Assembly: GCA_026003235.1 (NCBI GenBank)
Contig: BPGW01000008.1
Location: 1 to 64,000, forward strand
Length of the DNA: 64,000 nucleotides
Reading direction: 5' to 3'
From: Bacteroidia bacterium
GTDB lineage: Bacteria > Bacteroidota > Bacteroidia > SpSt-205
Shown here: piece after piece, positions 18,772-27,478 of the stretch
Layout of the letters: each line of letters starts with the position of its first letter
Position numbering within the stretch: the first letter of the stretch is position 1
The notes under the pieces: model-generated
Seen by the model: only the letters and a program-made list of their open reading frames with translations
What the model was told of the DNA's origin: nothing
Databases searched by the model: none
Made by a program: the position numbers and the translations under genes

Positions 18772-20433
18772 ATGGTGTGGCGGCTGCGGTGGACAATCGG
18801 TGTGCAAGTGCTGGGGTGGGGGCTCCTGGGCTGTCAAAGGGAAGCTCCCCCTCCGGCAGGGGTATTCCGCATTGGGCTTTTTGCGCCTTATACCAGTTTG
18901 GATCCCCTCTATGCGCGAGACCAGATAAGTGCGTGGTTGGTGCAGCAGCTTTTTGCCGGGCTGGTGGGCTACGATAGCCTGCTGCGGCCTATTCCGAGCC
19001 TTGCCACGAGATGGGAGATCTCCCCAGATGCTCGGGTTTATCGGTTTTACCTGCGCAAAGGCGTCACCTTCCATGGGCGGCCTTTTCGGCGTTTGCGGGC
19101 CTCCGATGTGGTCTACAGCTGGCATCGGCTTGCTTCGCCGAAGTGGGCTTCGCCGGGCGCCTACCTTTTCCGAGGGCTCATCCGAGGCTGGAAAGACTTC
19201 CAGGAAGGAAAAACCCCCACCATCGCAGGCCTGAGGGCCTTGAGCGACTCTGTCCTTGAAGTAGAGCTTGAGGCCCCCTATGGGCCTTTTTTGCACTTGC
19301 TGACTCTGCCTTATGCGATGGTGGTGCTACCGGAAGCGGCGGAAAGCCTCGGTCGGGCCTTTGGTCGGCAGCCTGTGGGGTGTGGGCCTTTCCAGCTGGA
19401 GTGGCAGGAGCCAGGACGGCTGCTGGTTTTTCGGCGGCATGAGCCGGCACCCGCCCCTTTCGTGCAGAAGCTGGTTTTTCGCTGGTTTCCCAATCGGCTT
19501 TGGGCTTGGGAGGCCCTAAAGCGGGGTGAAATAGACGCCTTTGAAGGCCAAGACCGGGCCTTGGAGTACCTTTTTCGTTCAGACTCTACGTGGCGCCGGT
19601 GGGCCGTGCGGATAGAGACCCCTCAGCTGGGCACAGAATACTTGGGCATGGACGGGAGACCGGGTCGCCCGCTGGCCGATCCAGGGGTGAGGCGGGCTCT
19701 ACGAGCCGTGATCTGGCGGCTCCCCCTTGTGGAGCAGCTTCTGGGGGGGCATGCCACGCCAGCCCGTTCTTTTGTGCCGCCCCCCCTTCTGGCTTACCTC
19801 CCGCGGTGCGATACCACCCTCGCTGATACGCTCCTCCAAAAACTCCAGGGGCTTCGTCTGACGCTGTATGCCCAGCCGGCTTTCCGGGAGCTGTGCGACT
19901 ACCTTGAATTGCATTTGCGCTCCTACGGCGTAGACCTCCGCATAGAATACCTTCTGGGGCCCTCGCTGCGAGAATTCATTAGCAAAGGTCAAGTCGCCTT
20001 CTGGAAAGCAAGCTGGCTGGCAGATTACCCCGACGGGGAAAATTTCCTCTTGCTTTTTGAGTCTTCGCAGTGGGTTCCGCAAGGTCCGAACACCACTCGT
20101 TTTGCGCATCGGCTGCTGGATAGCCTTTTGCAGGCGGCCAGGCGGTCGGTCTCGGATTCGGTCCGGCGCACGCTGTATGCCCAGGCGGAGTCCCTGCTGA
20201 GCCAGGAGGTGCCGGTGATACCTCTTTATCATGGGCACGGTATCTGGCAGGTGAGTCGTCGGTGGGCGGGCTTTCCTTGCAGTCCTTTGCCGGTGTGGCT
20301 GCCCTTGGGACAGGTGCGGTACTTAGGCTTGCAGGAGCTGCCAGAGGGCTTTCCAGCTCAGCTTTTGCCCGTACAGAAGCAGGGCCGCGCGATAAACCCG
20401 CGCCGCAAAGTACCCTCCCCCAGCGGCGGTTAA
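18772..20433 (+). CDS. Solute-binding lipoprotein, peptide/nickel type (SBP family 5)
   Basis: A 553-residue extracytoplasmic binding protein with a lipoprotein signal peptide (lipobox GLLGC, Cys21). Family 5 marks include the N-terminal [41 protein letters not shown] (the classic signature region), [21 protein letters not shown] and, near the end, [13 protein letters not shown] and [12 protein letters not shown]. The permease and ATPase genes usually found with it are absent; the ABC exporter downstream is of a different type and on the opposite strand. The last 111 bases overlap that convergent gene, and the final 35 or so residues are atypical, so the natural C-terminus may be shorter. Confidence 0.85.
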   Translation: MVWRLRWTIGVQVLGWGLLGCQREAPPPAGVFRIGLFAPYTSLDPLYARDQISAWLVQQLFAGLVGYDSLLRPIPSLATRWEISPDARVYRFYLRKGVTFHGRPFRRLRASDVVYSWHRLASPKWASPGAYLFRGLIRGWKDFQEGKTPTIAGLRALSDSVLEVELEAPYGPFLHLLTLPYAMVVLPEAAESLGRAFGRQPVGCGPFQLEWQEPGRLLVFRRHEPAPAPFVQKLVFRWFPNRLWAWEALKRGEIDAFEGQDRALEYLFRSDSTWRRWAVRIETPQLGTEYLGMDGRPGRPLADPGVRRALRAVIWRLPLVEQLLGGHATPARSFVPPPLLAYLPRCDTTLADTLLQKLQGLRLTLYAQPAFRELCDYLELHLRSYGVDLRIEYLLGPSLREFISKGQVAFWKASWLADYPDGENFLLLFESSQWVPQGPNTTRFAHRLLDSLLQAARRSVSDSVRRTLYAQAESLLSQEVPVIPLYHGHGIWQVSRRWAGFPCSPLPVWLPLGQVRYLGLQELPEGFPAQLLPVQKQGRAINPRRKVPSPSGG

Positions 20434-21498
20434 AAGCAGAAGAAGGAGCGAAAGGCTTTCTTCCACGAGACTTACGCTTCCGGCTATGAGGCGGATGGGC
20501 ATGGCCAGGGGGGCCGTGAGCGGGAAATGGGAGAGAAACCGCAGGAGGGGATGCGCCGGGTCGCTTGACAGGGTCAACAGGGCAAAAAAACCCAGCAAAA
20601 GGGGCCATTGGAGCGCCTGAGCCAGGCCAGAAAGTTCGGTCACCGATTCGGAAGTGGCCCCGGCTGCTGCATAGAGAAAGGTGTACAGCACGACTCCTGC
20701 CAGCACGAAAAAGCCTATCTCAAGCCAAGGCACGCCGCGCAGCATCCCGGTCAGGGTGCTAAGGAGGCTTTCCGGCACCTGGGTCAGGGCCAGGAGTCCC
20801 ATCCCCGCCCATCCCGCCAGCTGTAGCATCGTCAGGCTCAGCATAGCCAGCACCTTGGCCGTAAGGAGCTGCCCAGGCTTTACATAAATCAGCAGGTATT
20901 CCACCAGCCGGTTTGTCTTTTCCTCCAGCGTGCTGAGCAAAATGCTGTAGCCTGTCATCATGATCAGGATGTAGAGCAAACTGCTTGTCAGAGAAGAGAG
21001 CAGCATAACCAAGCCTTTGCGACTTTCTGTGCTTTTGCCCAGCACGTAGAAGTGCACTTCGGGGGGTTCCTGGAGCTCGGCCAGGGCCTGGGTGGATAGC
21101 CCGAGGGTTCGGGCTTTTTCCAGCGTTTTCACCTGGTGGAGTAGCCGCCGTAGGGCCTCTTCCTGCGTGAGGGACAGGTCCTCTGTGGAGAAGATTTGGA
21201 AGGCTTTTCCGGCCTTTCCTGCGACGATCAGGGCTTGGTTAGGGCCCAGGTGTTCTTTCAGGCTGTCAGGGCTTGCGGCAGAAACGGGCACGAAGGCCAT
21301 CTCTGCTACCCTGATCTGGGCGAGGTTGCTGTCGCCTATCACATACACCTGGAGGGGCTTGGGGGGGCGCTCCAGCAAGCGAGGCAGCAAGAGGCTCAGC
21401 CCTCCTATCAAAGGCAAAAGCAGAAAACCGAGCCAGAACCGCCAGTCTCGCAGCCGTACTTTTATTTCTCGCAGGTAGATAAGGGCGAAGGATCTCAT
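20323..21498 (-). CDS. ABC-2 type transport permease (NatB-like)
   Basis: A 391-residue inner-membrane permease. A first transmembrane helix (FWLGFLLLPLIGGLSLLLP, about 22-40) is followed by a large extracytoplasmic domain (about 45-165) and then five or more hydrophobic segments (LLSSLTSSLLYILIMMTGYS, VLAMLSLTMLQLAGWAGMGL, IGFFVLAGVVLYTFLYAAAG, PLLLGFFALLTLSSD and a C-terminal one). This is the layout of NatB/YhaP-type exporters. The internal EEKTNRLVEYLL segment is typical of the family. It starts 4 bases inside the end of the ATPase gene. Substrate unknown; a sodium or drug exporter role is only a family guess. Confidence 0.85.
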   Translation of the reverse strand: MRSFALIYLREIKVRLRDWRFWLGFLLLPLIGGLSLLLPRLLERPPKPLQVYVIGDSNLAQIRVAEMAFVPVSAASPDSLKEHLGPNQALIVAGKAGKAFQIFSTEDLSLTQEEALRRLLHQVKTLEKARTLGLSTQALAELQEPPEVHFYVLGKSTESRKGLVMLLSSLTSSLLYILIMMTGYSILLSTLEEKTNRLVEYLLIYVKPGQLLTAKVLAMLSLTMLQLAGWAGMGLLALTQVPESLLSTLTGMLRGVPWLEIGFFVLAGVVLYTFLYAAAGATSESVTELSGLAQALQWPLLLGFFALLTLSSDPAHPLLRFLSHFPLTAPLAMPIRLIAGSVSLVEESLSLLLLLLTAAGGGYFAARVYRAALLLYGQKLSWKALWQLLQA

Positions 21499-22400
21499 AC
21501 GGTTTCGGTGACTTTGAGGAAGATGTCTTTTATGGTAGGGAGCTTTTCCGTAAAGAAGCGGATGTCGGTTTGGCGCAGGACCGCTTCAAGGAAGGGGCGG
21601 ATGGGCTGGTCGGGGGGGATCCGCAGCAGGGCGCGGTGGGAACCCAAGGCCTGCCAAGTTGTGCCTTCAGGCCAGGTTATTTCTGCGATAGGCAGCGTCG
21701 TCTCTATCTCGTAGGTGTGGTCCCAGTAGGTTCTGCGGAGGGTGGGGACGTCGCCGGCCAGGCGCAGCACCCCCTTGTGAATAAGCAGCACATGCTGGCA
21801 CAGGAGGTCTACCTGTTCAAGGCGGTGGGTGGAAAGCAGGATCAGCAGGCCTTTTTGGGCTTCTTCTTGGAGTAGGGCCTCTATGTCTGCGGCGACGAGG
21901 GGGTCCAGACCGGAGAACGGCTCATCCAGCAGCAGAGCCCAAGGTTGGCCGGCCAGCGCCAGGATAAGTTGCACTTTCTGTTGCATGCCTTTGGAGAGGG
22001 TGCGGGCTTGCCGGTCAAGCCAGGGCGTGTCCAGCCTTTTGGCCCAGCGCTGGATCTCCGCTTCCGCCTCGGGGCGAGAGAGGCCTTTCAGCTGGAGGAG
22101 ATACAGAAGCTGGCTTCGGGCGGTCATGCGAGGGTACAGCCCTCGTTCCTCGGGCATGTAGCCAAAGTGCTGTCGGATGGCAGCGTGCATGGGTTCGTCG
22201 CCGTAGCGGATTTCCCCTGCGTCAGGTAAAGCCAACCCCATGATGAGCCGTAGGAGGGTCGTTTTACCTGAACCGTTTGGACCCAATAGGCCTACCACCT
22301 TTCCTGGAGGGATTGTGGTGGAGAGGGCTGAGAGGGCCTGTACAGGACCTTGAGGCCCCCGGAAGGCCTTGCTCACACCCGCGATCACAAGGGAGCGCAC
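21495..22400 (-). CDS. ABC transporter ATP-binding protein (NatA-like)
   Basis: A 301-residue ATPase partner of the permease downstream. Walker A is GPNGSGKTTLL, Q-loop FGYMPEERGLYP, signature TLSKGMQQKVQL, Walker B WALLLDEPFSGLD and H-loop LLSTHRLEQ. A C-terminal extension of about 80 residues (ending LPTIKDIFLKVTETV) corresponds to the domain common in NatA-type exporters. The coding regions overlap by 4 bases. A TACCTTTG box ends 4 nt before the ATG, back to back with the promoter of the divergent CPBP gene. Confidence 0.92.
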   Translation of the reverse strand: MRSLVIAGVSKAFRGPQGPVQALSALSTTIPPGKVVGLLGPNGSGKTTLLRLIMGLALPDAGEIRYGDEPMHAAIRQHFGYMPEERGLYPRMTARSQLLYLLQLKGLSRPEAEAEIQRWAKRLDTPWLDRQARTLSKGMQQKVQLILALAGQPWALLLDEPFSGLDPLVAADIEALLQEEAQKGLLILLSTHRLEQVDLLCQHVLLIHKGVLRLAGDVPTLRRTYWDHTYEIETTLPIAEITWPEGTTWQALGSHRALLRIPPDQPIRPFLEAVLRQTDIRFFTEKLPTIKDIFLKVTETV

Positions 22401-22404
22401 CGCC

Positions 22405-22412
22405 CAAAGGTA
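22405..22412 (-). promoter_or_regulatory. Putative -7 box (TACCTTTG) for the ABC exporter
   Basis: An exact consensus on the minus strand, ending 4 nt before the ATG at 22400. The divergent box for the CPBP gene begins 12 bases away. Confidence 0.7.
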
Positions 22413-22424
22413 AGCCTAATCTCA

Positions 22425-22432
22425 TACCTTTG
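22425..22432 (+). promoter_or_regulatory. Putative -7 box (TACCTTTG) for the CPBP protease and cdsA
   Basis: An exact consensus ending 4 nt before the GTG at 22437. The position helped choose that GTG as the start codon. Confidence 0.7.
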
Positions 22433-22436
22433 CCGA

Positions 22437-23285
22437 GTGGTAAAAGAATTTTTGCGGTTAGCAGGGCTTTTGGTGCTGGTTGGATTGCTACTATTGGCAG
22501 GGAGCTTCCTGGTACAAGGCCTGGGGCTGGGAGTGAGTGGAGAACCTACAACCCAGGCGGAAGCCCATCGCGCCGCTGGAGGAAACGCCCTGCTTTTGCT
22601 GCTTGGTTTTGGCGGAGCCGGGTTTCTGTACCTGCTTCTTGTGCGGCCTGAGCAGGGGTGGCGCCTCTTGAAGGGGTCGGGGGGAGGTCTCGCCCTCTAT
22701 GGGTGGATAGCCCTTTTCATGGCGGGGCTTTTCCTGGTGCTTCCTTGGCTGGGGCTGGATGCGGAGAGTTTTCGTTTGCCCTCCAGCCTATCAAGCTGGG
22801 AGGCTCGCCTGGAAGCGCAGGAAGCGCAGATAGAGGCCCTCATGAAAGCCCTCATCCGGCATGGGGCCTTACCGGTGCTGGTGGTGTGTCTGGCTGCCGC
22901 CCCTGGCCTGGCTGAGGAGCTTTTCTTTCGGGGAGCTCTCCAAACCCAGCTTAGCCGCCTCATGAATCGCCACGCCGCCGTGTGGGTGACGGCGGTTCTC
23001 TTTAGTTTGGTGCACTTTCAAGTCTATGGGCTGCTCCCAAGGGCTTTGCTGGGGGTCGTGATGGGATATCTCACGCTGGGCAGTGGGCGTTTATGGCCTG
23101 CGGTATGGGCCCACTTCCTGAATAACTTTTACGCTACGGTCGTGGCTTATGTAGGCTTGCACTATCTGCAGGCACCAGAATGGGTGGAGTCGTCCTATCG
23201 GCCGCCGTTGGAACTGGCTTTTGTGGGAGCTGCGATAGCTGGCCTGGCAGGGTATCAGCTTTATCGTCGCCTCGCGCGTGGGTAA
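22437..23285 (+). CDS. CPBP family intramembrane metalloprotease
   Basis: A 282-residue polytopic membrane protein of the CAAX protease and bacteriocin-processing (Rce1-like) family. Catalytic motifs are LAEELFFRGALQTQL (the EExxxR pattern), SLVHFQVYG and HFLNNFYATVV, each in a hydrophobic segment. Several transmembrane helices precede them (FLRLAGLLVLVGLLLLAGS, ALLLLLGFGGAGFLYLLLV, LALYGWIALFMAGLFLVLP). The start is the GTG at 22437, placed 4 nt after a promoter box; the longer open frame upstream would overlap that promoter. It overlaps cdsA by 8 bases. The natural substrate is unknown. Confidence 0.88.
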   Translation: MVKEFLRLAGLLVLVGLLLLAGSFLVQGLGLGVSGEPTTQAEAHRAAGGNALLLLLGFGGAGFLYLLLVRPEQGWRLLKGSGGGLALYGWIALFMAGLFLVLPWLGLDAESFRLPSSLSSWEARLEAQEAQIEALMKALIRHGALPVLVVCLAAAPGLAEELFFRGALQTQLSRLMNRHAAVWVTAVLFSLVHFQVYGLLPRALLGVVMGYLTLGSGRLWPAVWAHFLNNFYATVVAYVGLHYLQAPEWVESSYRPPLELAFVGAAIAGLAGYQLYRRLARG

Positions 23286-24045
23286 GCGCGTGCTGACCGC
23301 CATAGTGGGCATAGCGGTGGTGGTAGCCTTCTTGGGGATAGGGAGGGTGGGTTTTGGCCTACTGTGGCTGCTGGGAGGGCTGATGCTGATAGAAGAGTGG
23401 CGCCGAGGCGAAGGCCTCCCCTGGCCCTGGGCGCTGGCTTTCGCTTTGTTCTCCGTCCTCTTGTGGGTAGCTCCCCTGTACCCCTACGGTTGGAAAGTTT
23501 TTGTGGGGGCGGTTTTGGTGGGGTTGGGGGCCTCGGTGTTCTTCCTGGAGCCCAAAAGGGACCTTGATGCCTTCTATCGTGTAGTCTGGGGCATGGCTTT
23601 CGTGAGTGTGGGGTGGGGGGCGATTCTGTGGCTTTTCTGGCCGCGCTACGCCATGAGCTCTGTCCTGGCGTTTCTCTCGCTGGTGTGGGTAGCTGACACG
23701 GCCGCTTACCTGACAGGCAAAGCGGTGGGACGGCTTCGGATTTTACCCCGGGTCAGCCCCCACAAAACCTGGGAAGGCCTTGTGGGTTCTGTCCTGGCTA
23801 CGGCGGCGTGGGGTCATTGGGCGGTACCTTGGAGCGGTCTTCCAGACCAAGGCCTGCCTGGAGCTCTCCTTGGGGCCGGCGTGGCTCTCGTGGCTTTCTG
23901 GGGCGATGCATGGGAGTCGGCCTGGAAAAGAAAAAAGGACCTCAAAGACTCTGGCGCGCTGCTGCCTGGCCATGGAGGGGTGTGGGACCGAGTGGATGCG
24001 ATGCTGTGGGTAGCTGCGGCGTGGTACTTGCTGCTTGCCAGCTAA
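23278..24045 (+). CDS. cdsA: Phosphatidate cytidylyltransferase
   Basis: A 255-residue CdsA, which makes CDP-diacylglycerol from CTP and phosphatidic acid in the inner membrane, the branch point of phospholipid synthesis. Several hydrophobic helices are followed by the CDS signature at the C-terminus: WESAWKRKKDLKDSGALLPGHGG, with the KR, KD and HGG residues in place, preceded by VADTAAYLTGKAVG and SPHKTWEG. The GTG start at 23278 overlaps the CPBP gene. The length is close to the family's usual 260-285. Confidence 0.95.
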   Translation: MGKRVLTAIVGIAVVVAFLGIGRVGFGLLWLLGGLMLIEEWRRGEGLPWPWALAFALFSVLLWVAPLYPYGWKVFVGAVLVGLGASVFFLEPKRDLDAFYRVVWGMAFVSVGWGAILWLFWPRYAMSSVLAFLSLVWVADTAAYLTGKAVGRLRILPRVSPHKTWEGLVGSVLATAAWGHWAVPWSGLPDQGLPGALLGAGVALVAFWGDAWESAWKRKKDLKDSGALLPGHGGVWDRVDAMLWVAAAWYLLLAS

Positions 24046-24057
24046 GGGGCCTCTTGC

Positions 24058-25410
24058 TCAAAAGGTGTGCCCGGTCGTAAAGTGCAGTTGCCAGCCTTCA
24101 GCCCCATAAGCGGCATCGGCGCGCAACACAGTGGTCATATTCCACAGAATGCGCATTCCTACGCCTCCCCCGTGAATGACATAGCGGGGCAAACGAAGCC
24201 TGTCGCTCCCCCCGGCGGCATCCCAGAAGAGGAGGGGTCCTCCGGTGAAGTGCTGATGCAGGATCCGCACTTCGCCTATCCGACTGCGAAGCTCTATTTG
24301 CAGCAGGTAAACGAACGGCGTGACAAAGCGATTTTCGCGGAAGGCGCGCACGCTGGTGGGTCCCGTTAAGATCGCAAATGAGCGTCCTTCGGACCAGCGG
24401 TTGGCGTAGTATAGGTCGGTGAAAAACACCTGGCGACCGTAGGTGAAGGAAACAAGCCCATTCACGGCGCTCACGAGCTGGATTTTATCAGAAGGGCTAC
24501 GGTACAAGGTGTGGTAAGCTCGCCCGCTAAGAAAGGTTTTTTGCGTGGGGGCAGCGCTCAGGCTTATTTCATGGGCCAGCTCTGCGCACCAGCCCGCACT
24601 CGGGCTAATCTCAAAATCTCGGCTATCCCATACCCACGCTCCCCCTACGAAGAGACGGGTGCTGAGGCCTGGGCGCACGATCACCCCAGGCGGCGTAGGG
24701 ATAAGCCCCGCAGCCGCCGAATCTAAGAGGGTAGGTCCTTGCAGCGCTGAGACCTTTTGGCCGTGAGAGGCGTAAAGGTCATAGGATTGGCCTGCCAGGG
24801 AAAGGGCTTTTTCATGCACAGCCCGTATGCCTCCCAGCAGGCGGACGAGCCCCCGGTAAGCGATGCGTTCGCCAATCAGCCAACCCTGACCCTGGTGAAT
24901 CTCAAAGTGATACTGCCCCAGCCGTGTATACCAGCGCCCATCCGGGCTCAGGAAGGGCGTCTGAAGGGCCTTTTCGTAACGGGCCAGCGAAGTGGGCAGC
25001 CACTCACCCAGGTAGGAGCTTCCCAGCCCCCAGAATTGCGCTTGGGTTTCATAGCGGTACTGGGCTCGCAGCGTCAAGCGGTAGGGCCGCTCACGAAGCC
25101 ACGGCGCATCGTAAACCAGACGAACATACCGAGCACCTTTTAGAAAACCGCCCGCTTGCAGGAAAAGGTAGTGTTTGTAAGGCTGGTAAGCAAAAGTGGG
25201 GCTGGTGCGTAGCCCATTGTAGGCGATAGAGCCTACTATAGCGGCTCCGAGCCCACGTAAGGGGTCGTATCCAGCCGTTGGATAGCCCACAATCACCCAT
25301 CCTTCTTGTTTGCGAGCCAGTTCGTAGGGATGAAGGCGCTTTCGGGGGTCTAAGGAATCTTGCGGGTATCCCCAACCCAAGCTGCCTATGACGAGCGCGG
25401 CCCACCGCAT
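24058..25410 (-). CDS. Outer-membrane beta-barrel protein, Omp85/BamA-barrel-like
   Basis: A 450-residue protein with a signal peptide (MRWAALVIGSLGWGYPQ) and alternating amphipathic strands typical of an outer-membrane barrel. The region TSVRAFRENRFVTPFVYLLQ followed by IELRSRIGEVRILHQ resembles the late barrel strands of the bacterial surface antigen (Omp85) family, although no POTRA domains precede it. The N-terminal KRLHPYELARKQEGWVIVGYP to GLGAAIVGS part is common in Bacteroidota barrels of this kind. The start at 25410 is chosen for the signal peptide; an upstream in-frame extension to 25485 would overlap the divergent gene. The exact role is unknown. Confidence 0.65.
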   Translation of the reverse strand: MRWAALVIGSLGWGYPQDSLDPRKRLHPYELARKQEGWVIVGYPTAGYDPLRGLGAAIVGSIAYNGLRTSPTFAYQPYKHYLFLQAGGFLKGARYVRLVYDAPWLRERPYRLTLRAQYRYETQAQFWGLGSSYLGEWLPTSLARYEKALQTPFLSPDGRWYTRLGQYHFEIHQGQGWLIGERIAYRGLVRLLGGIRAVHEKALSLAGQSYDLYASHGQKVSALQGPTLLDSAAAGLIPTPPGVIVRPGLSTRLFVGGAWVWDSRDFEISPSAGWCAELAHEISLSAAPTQKTFLSGRAYHTLYRSPSDKIQLVSAVNGLVSFTYGRQVFFTDLYYANRWSEGRSFAILTGPTSVRAFRENRFVTPFVYLLQIELRSRIGEVRILHQHFTGGPLLFWDAAGGSDRLRLPRYVIHGGGVGMRILWNMTTVLRADAAYGAEGWQLHFTTGHTF

Positions 25411-25442
25411 CCTCACCTCAGCAATATAAGGCGCCCGTTGCG

Positions 25443-25450
25443 TATCTTTG
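25443..25450 (+). promoter_or_regulatory. Putative -7 box (TATCTTTG) for the hypothetical gene at 25,457
   Basis: An exact TAnnTTTG ending 6 nt before the ATG at 25457. Confidence 0.65.
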
Positions 25451-25456
25451 GCCAAT

Positions 25457-26530
25457 ATGCTGGCCGCCCCTTCGGATGCCGTCATTGAGGCTTTTTCTCG
25501 GGAGCTTCAACGCACCTGGTTGGCAGGGAAGGTCTACTCCACCTGGTCCCTGCCCACTCTCCAGGAAAACTTCCCCTCCCAGCAAGTGGTGAAGCTCATT
25601 CTCTTCCAAATAGAGAGCAAAGTGCTGCAGCAGATGCAGGATATGGGTTTTTGGGACTGGGAAGATGGGCAGCTCATCGCCCAAATGGGCGATTTTTTTG
25701 ATCGGATCGAGGGAAAACTGGCTCTCAGTCCTGCCCAGCTTTCAACGCTACTCTTCAATGCCCTGTACCATAGCCTGCAGATTCTTTTGCGGCCGCAGGC
25801 GGCGTTGGGTCAGTTTTACTTTGGGCAGCGTGCAGCCCTTATGCTGGAAGAGTTCGGTTTTTACACCCGATACGTGGTGTACTTTGACTTTTTGCCTTCG
25901 GCTCTCTTGTCTTACGCTGAGCGCCAGGGGCTGAAAGTCATAGATAAAAAGCTCTGGGAGGAAAAGGCCCCACGCGTCCTCACGGTTTACGAAGAAGAGA
26001 CCCAAGAACCCATTGAGGCTTATCAGAAGCGCCTATTGGAAGAGCTTGTGCAGAAAAGATGGCCGCAGATCCAAGAGCACTGGCAAAGGCTGGAGGAGCA
26101 GTCCGAGGAGCTCATCAAGTCGGTCATTACAGAAGACACAGGGGAGGATGTCCTGCTCAAGAACCTCTTTGGCACCTCTCCGAAAGGCCCCTCCGAAGCC
26201 GGAGAGGCTCGCGCTCGCAACCCCTTGCTTTCAGCGATTGATTACGAGCCCCGCCAAGTGCTGCGTGAGCGCTTTCAGGCCCCGCCTCGCCGGGCCGATA
26301 CCCTCAAGCGCTTTGATTTGGATGCGATTCCTATCCACAAGCAGTTTGTGTTTATTCAGCGGATATTTGAAGGGGATCCGATAGCCTTTCGGCAGGCCCT
26401 GGAGCGCTTGAACGAGGCGCATTCCCTGCAGGAAGCGCAGGCGCTACTTCAGACCTGGAAAAGCCCCCAATCAGACCCCCAGACCTTCCAAGAGTTTGAG
26501 AAGTGGGTCATCTCCCGGTTCAGCGCTTGA
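25457..26530 (+). CDS. Conserved-looking hypothetical protein, probably cytoplasmic
   Basis: A 357-residue soluble, mostly helical protein without a signal peptide or transmembrane helix. Visible features are a Glu/Lys-rich helical middle (about 170-235, including EAYQKRLLEELVQKRWPQIQ), a likely disordered linker around SPKGPSEAGEARARNP, and a C-terminal helical segment (IPIHKQFVFIQRIFEGDPIA, then RQALERLNEAHSLQEAQALL). This last part resembles helical repeats seen in many Bacteroidota hypothetical proteins. I do not recognise the family. The ATG at 25457 is preferred to a TTG at 25448 because of the promoter box. It is followed after 17 bases by the TIGR02757 gene, likely in the same unit. 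Confidence 0.75.
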   Translation: MLAAPSDAVIEAFSRELQRTWLAGKVYSTWSLPTLQENFPSQQVVKLILFQIESKVLQQMQDMGFWDWEDGQLIAQMGDFFDRIEGKLALSPAQLSTLLFNALYHSLQILLRPQAALGQFYFGQRAALMLEEFGFYTRYVVYFDFLPSALLSYAERQGLKVIDKKLWEEKAPRVLTVYEEETQEPIEAYQKRLLEELVQKRWPQIQEHWQRLEEQSEELIKSVITEDTGEDVLLKNLFGTSPKGPSEAGEARARNPLLSAIDYEPRQVLRERFQAPPRRADTLKRFDLDAIPIHKQFVFIQRIFEGDPIAFRQALERLNEAHSLQEAQALLQTWKSPQSDPQTFQEFEKWVISRFSA

Positions 26531-26547
26531 GGGGGGAAGGCCCAGCC

Positions 26548-27324
26548 ATGCCGTCGCGCAAGGGAGGGTTCTCTGAGGGGGCGCCATCGGAGCTTTCTAC
26601 CCTAAAGGCGCATCTGGAAGCCCTGCATGAGCGGTATCATCGTCTGGCTTATCGGGACCGGGATCCCGTATCGGTCGTGTGGGAGTATTCTGATCCGGCT
26701 GATGAGGAGGTAGTAGGGTTATGGGCAGCCCTTTTTGCGTGGGGGCGGCGCGAAGTAGCCATGCAGAAGGTTCGCCTGCTCTTGCAGGCTGTGGGGCCCC
26801 ATCCCGCTGCTGCCCTTCGGGAGGGCTATCCCTTACAGGTCTCGTTCCGCCATCGCACCTGGAGTCCTACCGATATAGCTGCGCTGTGGCAAGCCCTCAT
26901 GCGCCTATATCGGCGATACGGCCGCTTGGAAGCGTTTTTTTACCCTTATCGCCAGCGGTGGGAGGAGGGCATTGCCGCTTTTCAGGAAGCTATCCTAAGC
27001 TCAGCCCCTTCCTTGCGGCGACATATAGGCTACATCCGAGCCGGCAGCGCTTCAAAGAGGCTTCAACTTTGGCTGCGGTGGATGGTCCGGCGGGATGTGA
27101 TCGATCCCGGCCCCTGGGAAGGTTTTTCTCCAGCGGTGCTCTTCATGCCCGTAGATGTGCATGTAGCCCGCTGGGCCGCTCAGTGGGGACTCCTCCCTCA
27201 CCGACCCCCCACCTGGAAAGCCGTCCTGGCCCTCACTAGCCTCTTCCGCCAACTTTCCCCAACCGATCCACTCCGCTACGACTTCGCCCTCGTCACCGCT
27301 CAGACCCTCTTGCCACATAAATGA
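26548..27324 (+). CDS. TIGR02757 (DUF2400) family protein
   Basis: A 258-residue protein of a family widespread in Bacteroidota and Spirochaetes, possibly related to HhH-GPD DNA glycosylases. Family marks are the N-terminal DPVSVVWEYSDPADEEVVGL and LFAWGRREVAMQKV, the central QALMRLYRRYGRLEAFF, the diagnostic GSASKRLQLWLRWMVRRD and the C-terminal MPVDVHVARWAAQWGLL, then SPTDPLRYDFAL. The biochemical function is not established. The ATG at 26548 is used; upstream in-frame codons overlap the previous gene. It ends just before a promoter box for the next unit. Confidence 0.82.
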   Translation: MPSRKGGFSEGAPSELSTLKAHLEALHERYHRLAYRDRDPVSVVWEYSDPADEEVVGLWAALFAWGRREVAMQKVRLLLQAVGPHPAAALREGYPLQVSFRHRTWSPTDIAALWQALMRLYRRYGRLEAFFYPYRQRWEEGIAAFQEAILSSAPSLRRHIGYIRAGSASKRLQLWLRWMVRRDVIDPGPWEGFSPAVLFMPVDVHVARWAAQWGLLPHRPPTWKAVLALTSLFRQLSPTDPLRYDFALVTAQTLLPHK

Positions 27325-27335
27325 ATTTCCATACG

Positions 27336-27343
27336 TATATTTG
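27336..27343 (+). promoter_or_regulatory. Putative -7 box (TATATTTG) for the small ORF / YbjN unit
   Basis: An exact TAnnTTTG ending 6 nt before an ATG (27350) that opens a 34-codon frame, and 135 nt before the YbjN start at 27479. Confidence 0.55.
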
Positions 27344-27349
27344 ACAAAG

Positions 27350-27454
27350 ATGGCTCGCGTGAGGCCTAAAGCTCCTCTGAGCCCTTTTGTCGGACTTAGA
27401 GGGAAAGGTGGGCTCAATGACGGAGGTTTATGCATACGTGGGCCTTCTCACTAA
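27350..27454 (+). CDS. Possible 34-residue small protein or leader peptide
   Basis: A short frame, ATG to TAA, placed with the same box-to-ATG spacing (6 nt) as the annotated genes of this window. The peptide is basic and Gly/Pro-rich (MARVRPKAPLSPF at the N-terminus, a single Cys at residue 28). It is in the same frame as the YbjN gene, separated from it by the stop codon and 24 bases. It has no recognisable family. The support is purely positional; it could be a leader peptide, an independent small protein, or simply part of a 5' leader. Confidence 0.35.
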   Translation: MARVRPKAPLSPFVGLRGKGGLNDGGLCIRGPSH

Positions 27455-27478
27455 ACTCAATCCAAAAATGCTGAAACT

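Noticed and set aside
18730-19296. Long N-terminal extension of parA
   Set aside because: It has no ParA resemblance and lies antisense to the binding-protein gene; the standard N-terminus and promoter box fix the start at 18729.
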